NCBI GenBank assembly: GCA_945861785.1
Contig: CAMAWD010000071.1
Location: forward strand, 1 to 34,160
Direction of reading: 5' to 3'
DNA length: 34,160 bases
Source of the DNA: Rhodoferax sp. OV413
Lineage (GTDB): Bacteria; Pseudomonadota; Gammaproteobacteria; Burkholderiales; Burkholderiaceae_C
Part shown: positions 15,784 to 24,800 of the stretch, in pieces
Layout: each line of letters opens with the position of its first letter
Numbering within the stretch: position 1 is the first letter of the stretch
The notes under the pieces: generated by a model
Database searches by the model: none
Seen by the model: the letters and a program-made list of their open reading frames with translations, nothing else
What the model was told of the DNA's origin: nothing
Translations under genes and position numbers: made by a program

Positions 15784-16765
15784 GGGCTGCTCCTTCAAAC
15801 GGGTGCCAGCAGGCGATGGCGTGGCTTTGCACTTCGAGGACCGGCTTCTCGGCACGGCATTGCGCGCTTGCGCGCGGGCAACGGGGGTTGAAGGCGCAAC
15901 CTTGCGGGATGGCATGCAGGCGCGGCATGGCGCCGTCGATCTGCTGCAACGTGCCTTGGCGTGTGCGCATGCTGGGGATCGATGCCATCAGGCCACGCGT
16001 GTACGGATGGCGGGGCTCCCGCGTGACAGATTCGACCGGGCCGGTTTCGACGATCCGCCCGGCATACATCACCGCGACACGGTCCGCCGTCTCGGCGATC
16101 ACGCCCATGTCGTGGGTGATCAGCATGACCGACGCGCCATGGTCGCGGCACAGGCGTTTGAGCAGCGTCGTGATCTGGGCCTGGATCGACACATCGAGCG
16201 CCGTGGTGGGTTCGTCCGCGACGATCAGCGCCGGCTTGCCGGCAAGGGCCAGTGCGATCACCACACGCTGGCGCATCCCGCCCGAAAACTGGTGCGGGTA
16301 GTGGTCAATGCGGGTCTCCGCGGCCGGAATGCCGACCTCCTTCAGCAGTTCGAGCGCGGTGGCGCGCGCGGCCCTGGCATCGAGCGGGAAATGGGTCTGG
16401 ATGGTCTCGGTGAGTTGTGCGCCGATGGTCAGCATCGGATGCAGCGATGTCAGCGGGTCCTGGAAAATTGCGCCGATCTGCCTGCCCCTCACCTTGCGCA
16501 TTGCGTCGGGCGGCAACTTGTCGATGCGTGCGCCATCGAGCCAGATCTCGCCGGCAGCGATGCGCCCAGGCGGATCGAGCAAGCCGATGATGGCGGTACC
16601 TGTGAGCGACTTGCCGGCGCCGGATTCACCAACAACACCGAGGATTTCGCCGGCCCGGATGTCGAACGACACATGGTCGATTGCCGTCAGCGGGCCGTGC
16701 CGGGTGTCGAACACCACATGCAGATCGCGCACCGACAGCAGATTTGCGTGCCCGGCCGTGGTCAT
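15776..16765 (-). CDS. Dipeptide/oligopeptide-type ABC transporter ATPase (DppD-like)
   Basis: A 329-residue ABC ATPase with Walker A GESGAGKS (46-53), Q-loop FQDPLTSLHP, signature FSGGMRQRVVIALAL, Walker B LIVADEPTTALD, switch His in ITHD, and the C-terminal GCAFNPRCPRASAQC motif that may ligate an iron-sulfur cluster in this subfamily. Its start overlaps the stop of the preceding hydrolase gene (ATGA), and its own stop overlaps the next ATPase start. It forms the heterodimeric ATPase of the importer with the 14818-15783 product. Confidence 0.93.
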   Translation of the reverse strand: MTTAGHANLLSVRDLHVVFDTRHGPLTAIDHVSFDIRAGEILGVVGESGAGKSLTGTAIIGLLDPPGRIAAGEIWLDGARIDKLPPDAMRKVRGRQIGAIFQDPLTSLHPMLTIGAQLTETIQTHFPLDARAARATALELLKEVGIPAAETRIDHYPHQFSGGMRQRVVIALALAGKPALIVADEPTTALDVSIQAQITTLLKRLCRDHGASVMLITHDMGVIAETADRVAVMYAGRIVETGPVESVTREPRHPYTRGLMASIPSMRTRQGTLQQIDGAMPRLHAIPQGCAFNPRCPRASAQCRAEKPVLEVQSHAIACWHPFEGAAHG

Positions 16766-18288
16766 TTATTGCCCCACAGCGGCTCTTCACTGCCGGCCCG
16801 CAGCACCGGAAAGCTGGACGAGAAGATCTCGGATGTCGGTGGGTGATGCAGCGTGCGTTGCGGGTACTTGCGCATCAGTGCCTCGAACTGGCCTTGCGCG
16901 CGTGCGTTGTCACGGCCCTCGTCGAAGCCCGGGATCTGGCGGTCTTGCATCACGAAACGCCCATCGATGACCACATCTGAAAAGTCGCGCCCATGGCCGG
17001 CCAGCATCATGGTCTGGATCGGGTCGATCACCTGCCCGAGGTGCGCCCGGTCCAGATCAAACACGGTGATGTCGGCGCGGGCGCCGGGTTCGAGACGCCC
17101 GAGGTCGGGGCGCTTGAGCGCGTCTGCGCCGCCGACGGTGGCGGCGTTGTAGTAATCCTCGGAGCGGCAGCCGGCCGGCCCCCCGCCCATCACGCGGGTC
17201 AGGATCATGCCGACCTGCATGTTGGCAACCATGTCCGCCGGTGCGGTGTCGGTGCCCAGCCCGATGTTCAGCCCCATCTCGCGGTACCGCGTGAAATGGT
17301 TGATGGTGCCGCCGTGGCGCCCGGACACCAGCGGGCAGTGCACGATGGTGGCACCGCTGTCGCGGATGATCTCGAGATCGCGCCCAGGGCGGTCGACCAG
17401 GCGCGACCCCGACACCACGGTGCCATGCGGCAGCAGGCTGCGCTCCGAGAGGTACCCCAGGCTTTGCAGCCATTCGGGCGGGCTCATCCCGTGTTGCTGC
17501 AGCACCAGGTCGTATTCGATCTTCGACTGGCAACAGTGTTGGCGCACCGGGATGTCGAGGTCTCGGCCTGCGGCGGCCGTGCGGCGCAGCAACTCGGGCG
17601 TGCAGGTCTCGACACGGTCGGGCGACAACATGGCCCGGACCAACCCGCCGGCAGTGCCCTCGATGCGCTTGGCGAAAGCAATGGCGGCATCCAGCTCGGC
17701 CAGGCCGCGCGGCTCATCAAAGCTGGTGCCGATCACACCCTGTGCCGACACCACCTGGTTGCCGGTGCGGTAAGCGGGCCCGAGATAGACACGCAGGCCC
17801 AGGCTGGCCGCGGCGTGGGCGGCGTCGGTGAACTCTTCGACCGTCTCGCCCCAGGCGCGGTAAAACAACGAGGCGATCGGCAGCGCAGTCGTGATGCCAT
17901 TGCGCACGAGGTTGGCGAATGAATAGGCCTTCTGGAACGCGAGTTCTTCGCGCGTCAGCATCTCATAAGGCCCGGCATCCACGTAATCTTGTGGCCAGAC
18001 GCGCCCCTTCAACATCGCGGGCTGGTTGTCGTAGCCCAGGATCGTCGTGTCGAGGTCGGACAGGGCGTCCAGGTCGATGAAGCCCGGGCCGATCAGCGCG
18101 TGGCCATAATCGATGCGCCGGGCCACCTCGCCGGGGTAGGCGCGCCCGACGAACGTGATGGTGCCATCATTGAACACGACTTCGCCGTTCTCGATCAGGC
18201 AGTGCTTTCCGTTGCGGTGCCCCACGACCCAGCGCGCCGCCACCAGGATCGGGCCGGTCGGTCGTGGCTGCGCGGCCGGCAGGTTCAT
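16762..18288 (-). CDS. Amidohydrolase-superfamily protein lacking the HxH motif
   Basis: A 508-residue chlorohydrolase/cytosine-deaminase-like protein inside an ABC transporter operon. The fold is recognisable by PGFIDL near residue 70, VRQHCCQSKIEYD, IVHCPLVSGRHGG, GLGTDTAPADMVANMQ, and a C-terminal GARADITVFDLD. The usual metal-binding HxH after PGFIDL is replaced by DLDALSDLD (72-80), and the usual HxxE is HCCQ. The GTD aspartate is kept. I recall alphaproteobacterial relatives with the same DLDALxDLD motif, so this is probably a real subfamily with altered metal chemistry rather than a broken gene. The start at 18288 overlaps the preceding stop (ATGA); a TTG six codons earlier is possible. 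Confidence 0.85.
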   Translation of the reverse strand: MNLPAAQPRPTGPILVAARWVVGHRNGKHCLIENGEVVFNDGTITFVGRAYPGEVARRIDYGHALIGPGFIDLDALSDLDTTILGYDNQPAMLKGRVWPQDYVDAGPYEMLTREELAFQKAYSFANLVRNGITTALPIASLFYRAWGETVEEFTDAAHAAASLGLRVYLGPAYRTGNQVVSAQGVIGTSFDEPRGLAELDAAIAFAKRIEGTAGGLVRAMLSPDRVETCTPELLRRTAAAGRDLDIPVRQHCCQSKIEYDLVLQQHGMSPPEWLQSLGYLSERSLLPHGTVVSGSRLVDRPGRDLEIIRDSGATIVHCPLVSGRHGGTINHFTRYREMGLNIGLGTDTAPADMVANMQVGMILTRVMGGGPAGCRSEDYYNAATVGGADALKRPDLGRLEPGARADITVFDLDRAHLGQVIDPIQTMMLAGHGRDFSDVVIDGRFVMQDRQIPGFDEGRDNARAQGQFEALMRKYPQRTLHHPPTSEIFSSSFPVLRAGSEEPLWGNK

Positions 18289-19481
18289 GGGCTGGTCCGA
18301 ACGCAACTGCCGTAACGCGCCACAACCCGGCCATGCTTGACGACCAGGCGGCGCAGTGGCCTGGCGACCGCCGCATGGGTGATGGTTTCGCCGGCGACCA
18401 CCATCAGGTCGGCCCGGGCGCCGACTTTCAGTCCGTAGTTGTCCAGCCGCATGACAGCGGCGCCACCAATGGTGCAGACCTGGAACGCGAGCTCCACTTC
18501 CTCGTCGCGGCGAAAGTTGTTGCGCAAGCCCACGAACATCACGCGCTCGAGCATGTCCGCATTGCCATACGGCCCCCAGGTGTCCCGAATACCGTCCGAG
18601 CCCGAGCAGACGCGAATGCCGGCCTCGAGCAGCCGTTTGACCGGCGGGGCGGGGCGCCCTGCGGGGCCGGTGGTCATGATGCCGATGTCGAGTTCCGCCA
18701 GTTGCTCGATCATCGGATCGACCAGGTCGCGGTCTGGTGCACCGAGGCAGAACGCATGGCTCACCACCACCTTGCCATGCATGCCCAGCGCGCGGGTGCG
18801 CTCGAAGATCAGGTCGAACGAAAACGCACCCATCTCGCCTTGCTCGTGCAGATGGATGTCGAGCGGCCGGCCGTATTTTTGGGCCAGCCCGAAGATCGCA
18901 TCGAGGTGCCCCTTGGGGTCGCGGTCAATGGCGCAGGGGTCGATGCCGCCCACCACGTCGGCGCCCTCCTTCAAGGCCTGGTCCATCAACGCCAGTGTGC
19001 CGGGGCGGCGCAGCAAGCCCGACTGGGGGAAGGCCACGATGTCCATGTCGACGATATCGGCGTAGGCCGCGCGCGTTGCCATCACGCCCTCGATGCCCCA
19101 CATCCCGTGGTCGGTATCGACGTCTACATGCGAGCGGATATGGGTTGTTCCGTGGCCCACCGAAAGCACGACCTGGCGCGCCGATTGCCGCGCGGGATCG
19201 ATGTTGATGGCGCGCTTGAGGTGGCGCTCGTTGTCGATCTTGTCGATCAGCCGCGGGCCTGCGTCGTTCGGGCGCCAGCCCATGCCCCAGAGCGACTTGT
19301 CGAGGTGCGCATGGGCTTCGACCAGCCCCGGAAGCACCAGATCCCCGGCGACATCCTCGATGGTGGCATCGGGTGCGGAAATCGTCTCTGCGATTTCGGT
19401 GATGACACCGTTGCGGATCAGGATGTCGCTGGGTTTGCCACCCATCGGTCGGCCATTGCGGATCAGCAGCGCATCGCTCAT
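18285..19481 (-). CDS. Cytosine deaminase-like amidohydrolase (CodA family)
   Basis: A 398-residue metal-dependent hydrolase with a complete CodA-type active site: EAHAHLDK (His57, His59), the conserved HIRSHVDVD, HLHEQGE (metal His plus catalytic Glu), VSHAF, and GSDGIRDTWGPYGNADMLER with the metal Asp. Such enzymes deaminate cytosine, isoguanine, creatinine-like or triazine substrates, or open cyclic amides; the substrate here is not decidable. A good ribosome binding site AAGGA precedes the ATG at 19481. It sits between the permease and ATPase genes of an importer, so its substrate is probably what the transporter brings in, or a product of it. Confidence 0.88.
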   Translation of the reverse strand: MSDALLIRNGRPMGGKPSDILIRNGVITEIAETISAPDATIEDVAGDLVLPGLVEAHAHLDKSLWGMGWRPNDAGPRLIDKIDNERHLKRAINIDPARQSARQVVLSVGHGTTHIRSHVDVDTDHGMWGIEGVMATRAAYADIVDMDIVAFPQSGLLRRPGTLALMDQALKEGADVVGGIDPCAIDRDPKGHLDAIFGLAQKYGRPLDIHLHEQGEMGAFSFDLIFERTRALGMHGKVVVSHAFCLGAPDRDLVDPMIEQLAELDIGIMTTGPAGRPAPPVKRLLEAGIRVCSGSDGIRDTWGPYGNADMLERVMFVGLRNNFRRDEEVELAFQVCTIGGAAVMRLDNYGLKVGARADLMVVAGETITHAAVARPLRRLVVKHGRVVARYGSCVRTSP

Positions 19482-19496
19482 GATGGTTCCTTTGTT

Positions 19497-20420
19497 TCAG
19501 CGGAGTTTGGGGTTCATCGCGTCGCGCAGCCAGTCGCCGAGCAGGTTCACCGCCAGTACGATCAGTCCCAGGTGCAGGGCGGGAAACACCACCAGCCACC
19601 ACGAGCCCGAGAACAGATACTGGTTGCCGATGCGGATCAGCGTGCCCAGCGAGGGCTGCGTGATCGGCATGCCGACACCCAGGAAGGAGAGTGTCGCCTC
19701 CGACAGGATGGCCAGGCCGAGGTTGAGTGTGGCGGCCACCATCACCGGCGTCAAGGTATTGGGCAGGATGTGTTTGCGCATCAGGCGCGCCGACGACACA
19801 CCGATGATGCGCGCAGCCAGCACGTACTCGGTGCGCCGCTCGACCATGGTGGAAGCGCGCACCGTGCGGGCATATTGCACCCACCCTGTCAACGAGATCG
19901 CCAACACCAGAATGAAAGCAGAAAACGGGTCGCGCAGCGCGGGCGGCAGGATGCCGCGGAAGATCGCACTGACCAGGATCGCGACCAGCAGGGTCGGGAT
20001 CGACAGCGCCGTATCGGCGATGCGCATCAACAGGTTGTCGATCCAGCCACCGAAGAAACCCGCCATCAGGCCAATCGTGACGCCCACCACCATCGACACC
20101 GCGACCGCGGCCAGACCGATGACCAGCGACACCCGTGTGCCATAGAGAATTGCGGACAAGACATCGCGCCCCTGCGGGTCGGTGCCGAGCAGGAACGGCC
20201 ATTCGCCCCCCTTGGCCCAGATCGGCGGTATTTCGGCCTTGTCGATGAACAACTGGCTCAGATCGTGCGGGTTCTGGGGGCTGATCAACGGCGCCAGGAA
20301 TGCCGAGGCCATCAGCAGCACGAGCAACACGAAGGCGGCCACTGCCATCGGTGAGTGCCGAAAGCTGTAACCCAGGTCGGACGCCAGGAACCGGCTCAGG
20401 GCGGAACCCTTATCTGCCAT
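19497..20420 (-). CDS. Peptide-type ABC transporter permease (DppC-like)
   Basis: A 307-residue inner-membrane permease with an N-terminal cytoplasmic stretch, a first helix (VAAFVLLVLLMASAFLAPL), the DppC-family phrase GTDPQGRDVLSAILYGTRVSL, and the EAA loop YVLAARIIGVSSARLMRKHI that contacts the ATPase. ATG 20420 is chosen because the protein from there has the normal DppC start; it overlaps the DppB-like gene by 11 bases. Fifteen bases separate its stop from the downstream deaminase start. Confidence 0.92.
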   Translation of the reverse strand: MADKGSALSRFLASDLGYSFRHSPMAVAAFVLLVLLMASAFLAPLISPQNPHDLSQLFIDKAEIPPIWAKGGEWPFLLGTDPQGRDVLSAILYGTRVSLVIGLAAVAVSMVVGVTIGLMAGFFGGWIDNLLMRIADTALSIPTLLVAILVSAIFRGILPPALRDPFSAFILVLAISLTGWVQYARTVRASTMVERRTEYVLAARIIGVSSARLMRKHILPNTLTPVMVAATLNLGLAILSEATLSFLGVGMPITQPSLGTLIRIGNQYLFSGSWWLVVFPALHLGLIVLAVNLLGDWLRDAMNPKLR

Positions 20421-21402
20421 GGCCAGCACCTGCAACGGCTTGTTGACGCAGTCGGGGGTCGACCAGCGCATAGGTCAGGTCGACGAGTGTGTTGAGGCTG
20501 ACAAAGATGAACGAGACGATGATCAGGTAGGCTGCCATCACAGGGATGTCGACAAAACTCACCGCCTGCACGAAGAGCATGCCCATGCCCGGCCACTGGA
20601 AGACGGTCTCCGTGACCAGGGCAAAAGCGATCAGGTTGCCGATCTGCAGGCCGGTCACGGTGATGACCGGCATCAGGCAGTTGCGCAGTGCGTGGCGGAA
20701 GTGGATGGCGCGGTCGGACAGACCACGCGCCCGCGCAAAGCGAACAAATTCGGTGCGCATGGTCTCCATCATTTCGGCCCGCACCAGGCGCATCACCAGG
20801 GTGATCTGGAACAGCGACAAGGTGACGCCGGGCAGGATCAGGGCCTTGCGCCCGCTGGGTGTGAGCAACCCGGTGCTCCACCCGCCGACAAACACCGTCT
20901 CGCCACGCCCGAAGGCAGGCAGCCACTGCAAGGTGACCGAGAACAGCAGGATGAACAGGATTCCCAGCGCAAAGCTGGGCAGGGAAATGCCGAGCACCGA
21001 GATGAACTGGATCGCCTGTGCCAGCAAGGTCTTGTGCCGGATGGCCGAATAGACGCCCAGCGGAATACCGATCACCAGCGAGAGGAAGGTGGCCATCAGC
21101 ACCAGTTCGAACGTGGCCGGAAAACGCTCCACGATCAGCGTGAACACCTCCTGCTGGTTGCGGTACGAAATGCCGAAATCGCCCCGCATGGCATTCAGCA
21201 CGAAGGTGCCGAACTGCACCACAAAGCTGCGGTCAAGCCCCAGGCGCACCCGCAACTCGTCGCGCTGCGCCTGGCTCGCCTGCTCGTTGAGCATCAGTTC
21301 GACCGGATCGCCGACAAAGCGGAAGATCATGAACGCAAGGAACGCAACCGCCAGCATCACACCGGCGGCATTGATCAGGCGCTTGACGAGGAAGGCAAAC
21401 AT
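20410..21402 (-). CDS. Peptide-type ABC transporter permease (DppB-like)
   Basis: A 330-residue permease starting MFAFLVKRLINAAGVMLAVA, the standard DppB opening, with FRFVGDPVELML, GDFGISYRNQQEV, and the EAA loop EFVRFARARGLSDRAIHFRH. It forms the transmembrane channel with the DppC-like partner. A TTG four codons upstream (21414) is an alternative start; neither has a strong ribosome binding site. The gene follows the solute-binding-protein gene by 58 bases. Confidence 0.92.
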   Translation of the reverse strand: MFAFLVKRLINAAGVMLAVAFLAFMIFRFVGDPVELMLNEQASQAQRDELRVRLGLDRSFVVQFGTFVLNAMRGDFGISYRNQQEVFTLIVERFPATFELVLMATFLSLVIGIPLGVYSAIRHKTLLAQAIQFISVLGISLPSFALGILFILLFSVTLQWLPAFGRGETVFVGGWSTGLLTPSGRKALILPGVTLSLFQITLVMRLVRAEMMETMRTEFVRFARARGLSDRAIHFRHALRNCLMPVITVTGLQIGNLIAFALVTETVFQWPGMGMLFVQAVSFVDIPVMAAYLIIVSFIFVSLNTLVDLTYALVDPRLRQQAVAGAGHGR

Positions 21403-21460
21403 GGGGTGGGGCAAAGGCGGAGCCCTGCAGGCCCCGCGTCAAAGACAGAGACCAGACCCC

Positions 21461-23050
21461 TCACTTCATCTGCGTCAGCCACAAGCGCGGCTTGTTGTCC
21501 GACGCCTGCACCATGCTCGATACCGTGTTGCGCATCGCCCAGGCCATTGGCTGCTGGTGCAACGGAATGAACAGATGCTCGTTCTTGGCAATCATCAGTG
21601 CCTGGTTCATGTAGGCAATACGCTTGGGGGTGTCGAGTTCGTCCCCCGCCTTGTCGATCAGCGCGTCCATGTCGGCCCGCCCCCAGTTGCCCCAGTTGAA
21701 CACGCCGCCGCTCCCGCTCTTGGAGCGAAGGACCTGCACCAGGATCGAATAGGCATCGATCATCGGTTCGTTGGCCCAGCCAAACGAGATCACATCGAAC
21801 TCGCCTTTGACCCGCTTGGGTGTTTGCTGGCTGCGCGGTCCCAGGCTGAGGTTGGGCTTGAGGCCGGCGCGGGACCACATCGAGGCCACCGCCTGGCAGA
21901 ACTCCTCCTCGTTGACAAGGCCATCGCTCTGGCAGTTCATCTGGAACGAAAAGCCATTCGGATAACCGGCGTCTGCCAGCAGCTTTTTCGCACCTTCGAG
22001 ATCGAAGGGCAAACGCACGTCTTGCGCCGGCGTATAACCCGGGATGGCCGGCGCCACCAGCGCGCCGGTATTGCGCGACAGGCCGCGCATTGCCCGCTTC
22101 TGGATCACGTCGATGTCAATCGCACGGTACATCGCCTCGCGCACGCGTTTGTCCTTGAGCGGGTTTTTGTCCTTCACATCGCTCTCGAACATCTTGTCGT
22201 TCAGGTTGAAGGCAAAGTAGACCGTGCGCAGTTCGTTGGTCTCCATGACCTTGATGTCTGTCGACGCGCCAAGACGGGGCAGGTCCTGCAGCGGCGCGAC
22301 ATTGGTGAAATCGATCTCACCCGACAACATGGCGGCAACACGTGTTGCCGCCGAGGTGATCGGGGTGAATTCGATCCTCCCGATGTTGTGTTTGGGTTTG
22401 TCCCACCAGGTCCGGTTGACCACAAAAACCGTCTTGGCATCGGCGCGGCGCGACTCGACCATGAAGGGCCCCGTGCCATTGGCGTTGTCGGTCGCAAAAC
22501 CCTTCACACCCTTGCCGGAATCGGTCGGCAAGCTGGTGTTGTTGGCGACCATCCACTCCTTGTCGAAGATGAAAATGTTGGTCAGGTCATTGAGCAACAG
22601 CGGATAGGGTGCGTCCATCTCGATATCGACCGTGAAATCATCGACTTTTTTCGATGACTTGTAGGCCGGCAGGTTGCCCTTGAGCGGCGACGTGGGATGG
22701 GACACGCGGTCCAGGCTGGCGACGACGTCGTCGGCGGTAAACGGGTTGCCATTGTGGAACTTCACGCCCCGGCGCAGCTTGAAACGCCACACTGTGGGTG
22801 ACACGTTCTGCCAGCTCTCGGCCAGCGCAGGCTCGATCTTCAGGTCGCCGGTGTAACGCACCAGGCCTTCATAGACGTGGTTGAGAACGGACAAGGTAAA
22901 TGTTTCGCCGAAGGAATAGGGATCGAGGGACGCGATTTCGCGGCCTGCGCCCCATTTCAGGGTCTTGCCCTGTGCCTGCGCCTGTGCTGCACCGGTGGTC
23001 GCCATGAGAGCTGCAGCCATGGCTGCGGCAAGTAACCATTTTTTCGACAT
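21461..23050 (-). CDS. Periplasmic solute-binding protein (SBP family 5)
   Basis: A 529-residue DppA/OppA-type receptor with a Sec signal peptide (MSKKWLLAAAMAAALMATTG, cleaved near AAQAQA) and the family landmarks LDPYSFGETFTLSVLNHVYEGL, WRFKLRRGVKFHNGNPFTADDV, and REAMYRAIDIDVI. It would capture a peptide, opine, amide or nickel-like ligand in the periplasm and deliver it to the adjacent permeases. The start at 23050 has AGGAG six bases upstream. It is the first gene of the seven-gene operon, directly downstream of an AT-rich control region shared with the GntR gene. Confidence 0.93.
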   Translation of the reverse strand: MSKKWLLAAAMAAALMATTGAAQAQAQGKTLKWGAGREIASLDPYSFGETFTLSVLNHVYEGLVRYTGDLKIEPALAESWQNVSPTVWRFKLRRGVKFHNGNPFTADDVVASLDRVSHPTSPLKGNLPAYKSSKKVDDFTVDIEMDAPYPLLLNDLTNIFIFDKEWMVANNTSLPTDSGKGVKGFATDNANGTGPFMVESRRADAKTVFVVNRTWWDKPKHNIGRIEFTPITSAATRVAAMLSGEIDFTNVAPLQDLPRLGASTDIKVMETNELRTVYFAFNLNDKMFESDVKDKNPLKDKRVREAMYRAIDIDVIQKRAMRGLSRNTGALVAPAIPGYTPAQDVRLPFDLEGAKKLLADAGYPNGFSFQMNCQSDGLVNEEEFCQAVASMWSRAGLKPNLSLGPRSQQTPKRVKGEFDVISFGWANEPMIDAYSILVQVLRSKSGSGGVFNWGNWGRADMDALIDKAGDELDTPKRIAYMNQALMIAKNEHLFIPLHQQPMAWAMRNTVSSMVQASDNKPRLWLTQMK

Positions 23051-23159
23051 CGAACACTCCTGTCCTGTTGTGGCCGCTGGTGGACGTACGGGTGCGGCAC
23101 ATAAAACCCGCTGATTTTCAAGACGCTTCGCTTCTGTTCGAAACAATTGCACGTCGAGT

Positions 23160-23240
23160 CTGAAAAAATTGTATACGTTTTCTTAATAAAATTGCACAAA
23201 AATTTCGTATAAGATCATTGTGTTCGATATACATAAAAAG
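23160..23240. promoter_or_regulatory. AT-rich divergent control region with GTATAC dyads
   Basis: In a GC-rich window this 80-base stretch is strikingly AT-rich. It contains TTGTATACGT (23169-23178), CGTATAAGAT (23206-23215) and GATATACATA (23226-23235). GTATAC-type dyads are typical of operators for FadR-subfamily GntR regulators. The region lies between the start of the solute-binding-protein operon and the GntR gene, so it probably holds both promoters and the regulator's sites. Confidence 0.5.
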
Positions 23241-23306
23241 TGCCATGCAAAAGTTTCAGAAAAATCACGCAAGAAGAGCGCCACCGTGGGGGCAGGTAGA
23301 ACTCTG

Positions 23307-24050
23307 ATGGCCAACGAACCGGCACCCGCATCGACAACGGGCCAACGCGCCGAGCCCAAAAAAGGTTCGCGCGTGCAGTCGATCTACGACGCCTTGCGCC
23401 GCGCCATTCTTGAACAGGCCTTGCGCCCCGGCATGAAACTGCCGGAGGACACCATCGGCGAGCAGTTCGGTGTGTCGCGCACACTGGTCCGGGAGGCATT
23501 GAAGCGGCTGGCCGTGGAGGGCCTGATCGAGCTCAAGCCAAACCGAGGGGCTTCGGTCGCTTATCCCACCCTTGACGAAGCACGGGACGTGTTCGAAGTG
23601 CGCCGCACTCTGGAGCGGCTGGTGGTGCAGTCGCTGGCGGGCCATCTGTCGCAAGCGCAGATCGCGTTGCTCGAAAACCATATCCAGAGCGAAAACGACG
23701 CGCGCGGCCGGGACGGGCCGGAATCGATTCGCCTGGCCGGGGAATTCCACACGCTGCTGTCCAAAATGACCGGCAATGCCCTGCTCGACCGGTATGTCCA
23801 GGAGGTGTGTTCGCGGTGCTCGCTGATCCTGGCGCTGTATGGTCGCCCGCATTCTTCGGATTGCGCGGTCAATGAACACCGCCAGCTTGTCGACGCCCTG
23901 CGTCTGGGTGATGCCGACAAAGCGATGGCGCTGATGGACCGCCACCTCGAGGATGTGGCGGCCCGCGCCGCCCTCGCCCCCAGGGGATCGGGCGACATCC
24001 GTGACCTGCTGGCGCCCTACGCGTCGGCGGAAGGTACCGCACAGCGATGA
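23307..24050 (+). CDS. GntR-family regulator with FCD domain
   Basis: A 247-residue FadR-subfamily transcription factor. The winged helix-turn-helix is at about residues 22-86 (SIYDALRRAILEQALRPGMKLPE, GEQFGVSRTLVREALKRLAVEGLIE). The FCD effector domain follows, with its usual metal-ligand set Asp94, His148, His191 and His213. FCD regulators typically bind carboxylate ligands and repress adjacent catabolic genes. ATG 23307 is preferred because the domain begins shortly after; the open frame reaches back to 23220 but that part is a basic tail overlapping the promoter. It is divergent from the ABC/hydrolase operon, which it probably controls. Confidence 0.9.
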   Translation: MANEPAPASTTGQRAEPKKGSRVQSIYDALRRAILEQALRPGMKLPEDTIGEQFGVSRTLVREALKRLAVEGLIELKPNRGASVAYPTLDEARDVFEVRRTLERLVVQSLAGHLSQAQIALLENHIQSENDARGRDGPESIRLAGEFHTLLSKMTGNALLDRYVQEVCSRCSLILALYGRPHSSDCAVNEHRQLVDALRLGDADKAMALMDRHLEDVAARAALAPRGSGDIRDLLAPYASAEGTAQR

Positions 24051-24126
24051 TGTCACCCGCACGCGCCCTGGCACCACGCGCGCCGGCTCGGGTGGCAGGC
24101 GGCCACGACGCGCACCAAAGGCAAGC

Positions 24127-24762
24127 ATGGACATCGATTTCGGCACACTGACAGAGCACCAACGCTACAAACTGATGGCAAGCCTGATCGTGCCCCGGCC
24201 GATCGCGCTGGTGACCACCATCAACGCAGCCGGTGTCGTCAATGCAGCCCCGTTCAGCATGTTCAACATGCTGGGTGAAGACCCTCCGATCCTGATGATC
24301 AGCATCAACAAGCTCAAGGATGGCCACCTCAAAGACACAGCAGCCAACATTCTTGCCAACCGCGAGTTTGTGGTGCATATCGCCGATGAACCCATGGCGC
24401 TGCAAATGCACCAGTGTGGCGAAACCCTGCCCTCCAACGTCAGCGAACTGGAGCGTTTCGGACTGACGGCAGCCGCGTCGAATGCGGTCCGTCCCCCGCA
24501 TATCGTCGAGGCTCCGGTCGCCTTCGAATGCGTTCTGTCAGAAAAACTGGAGACTGCAAGCCGCTACATCTTTATCGGGCAGGTGCTGTGGCTGCATGCC
24601 CGGGATGATTTGATCGATATCGAGAACTACCGGGTCCGGCTGCAAAACTACTTTCCGGTGGCACGTTTTGGCGCGAGTTTCTACATCCGCACGCGCGACC
24701 GGTTCGCCATGAAAGACCAGGGCCTCGAATCGCACTCGACGCCGATCGACGAGATCCGCTGA
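24127..24762 (+). CDS. Flavin reductase-like FMN-binding split-barrel protein
   Basis: A 211-residue protein of the flavin reductase-like domain family. The N-terminal motif VPRPIALVTTINAAGVVNAAPFS (about 21-43) forms the FMN site, followed by FNMLGEDPPILMISI and a LANREFVVHIAD segment. Such proteins either supply reduced flavin to a partner monooxygenase or act as FMN oxidoreductases; no obvious two-component monooxygenase partner is in the window. AAAGG precedes the ATG. It lies 76 bases after the GntR gene on the same strand and is probably cotranscribed. Confidence 0.85.
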   Translation: MDIDFGTLTEHQRYKLMASLIVPRPIALVTTINAAGVVNAAPFSMFNMLGEDPPILMISINKLKDGHLKDTAANILANREFVVHIADEPMALQMHQCGETLPSNVSELERFGLTAAASNAVRPPHIVEAPVAFECVLSEKLETASRYIFIGQVLWLHARDDLIDIENYRVRLQNYFPVARFGASFYIRTRDRFAMKDQGLESHSTPIDEIR

Positions 24763-24800
24763 AACGGTCCACCGGCCGTCTGGTTACCGCAGCAGCAGCC

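Noticed and set aside
18264-20354. 696-residue plus-strand open frame
   Set aside because: It is antisense to the CodA-like and DppC-like genes, both of which have clear motifs; no domain is seen in it.
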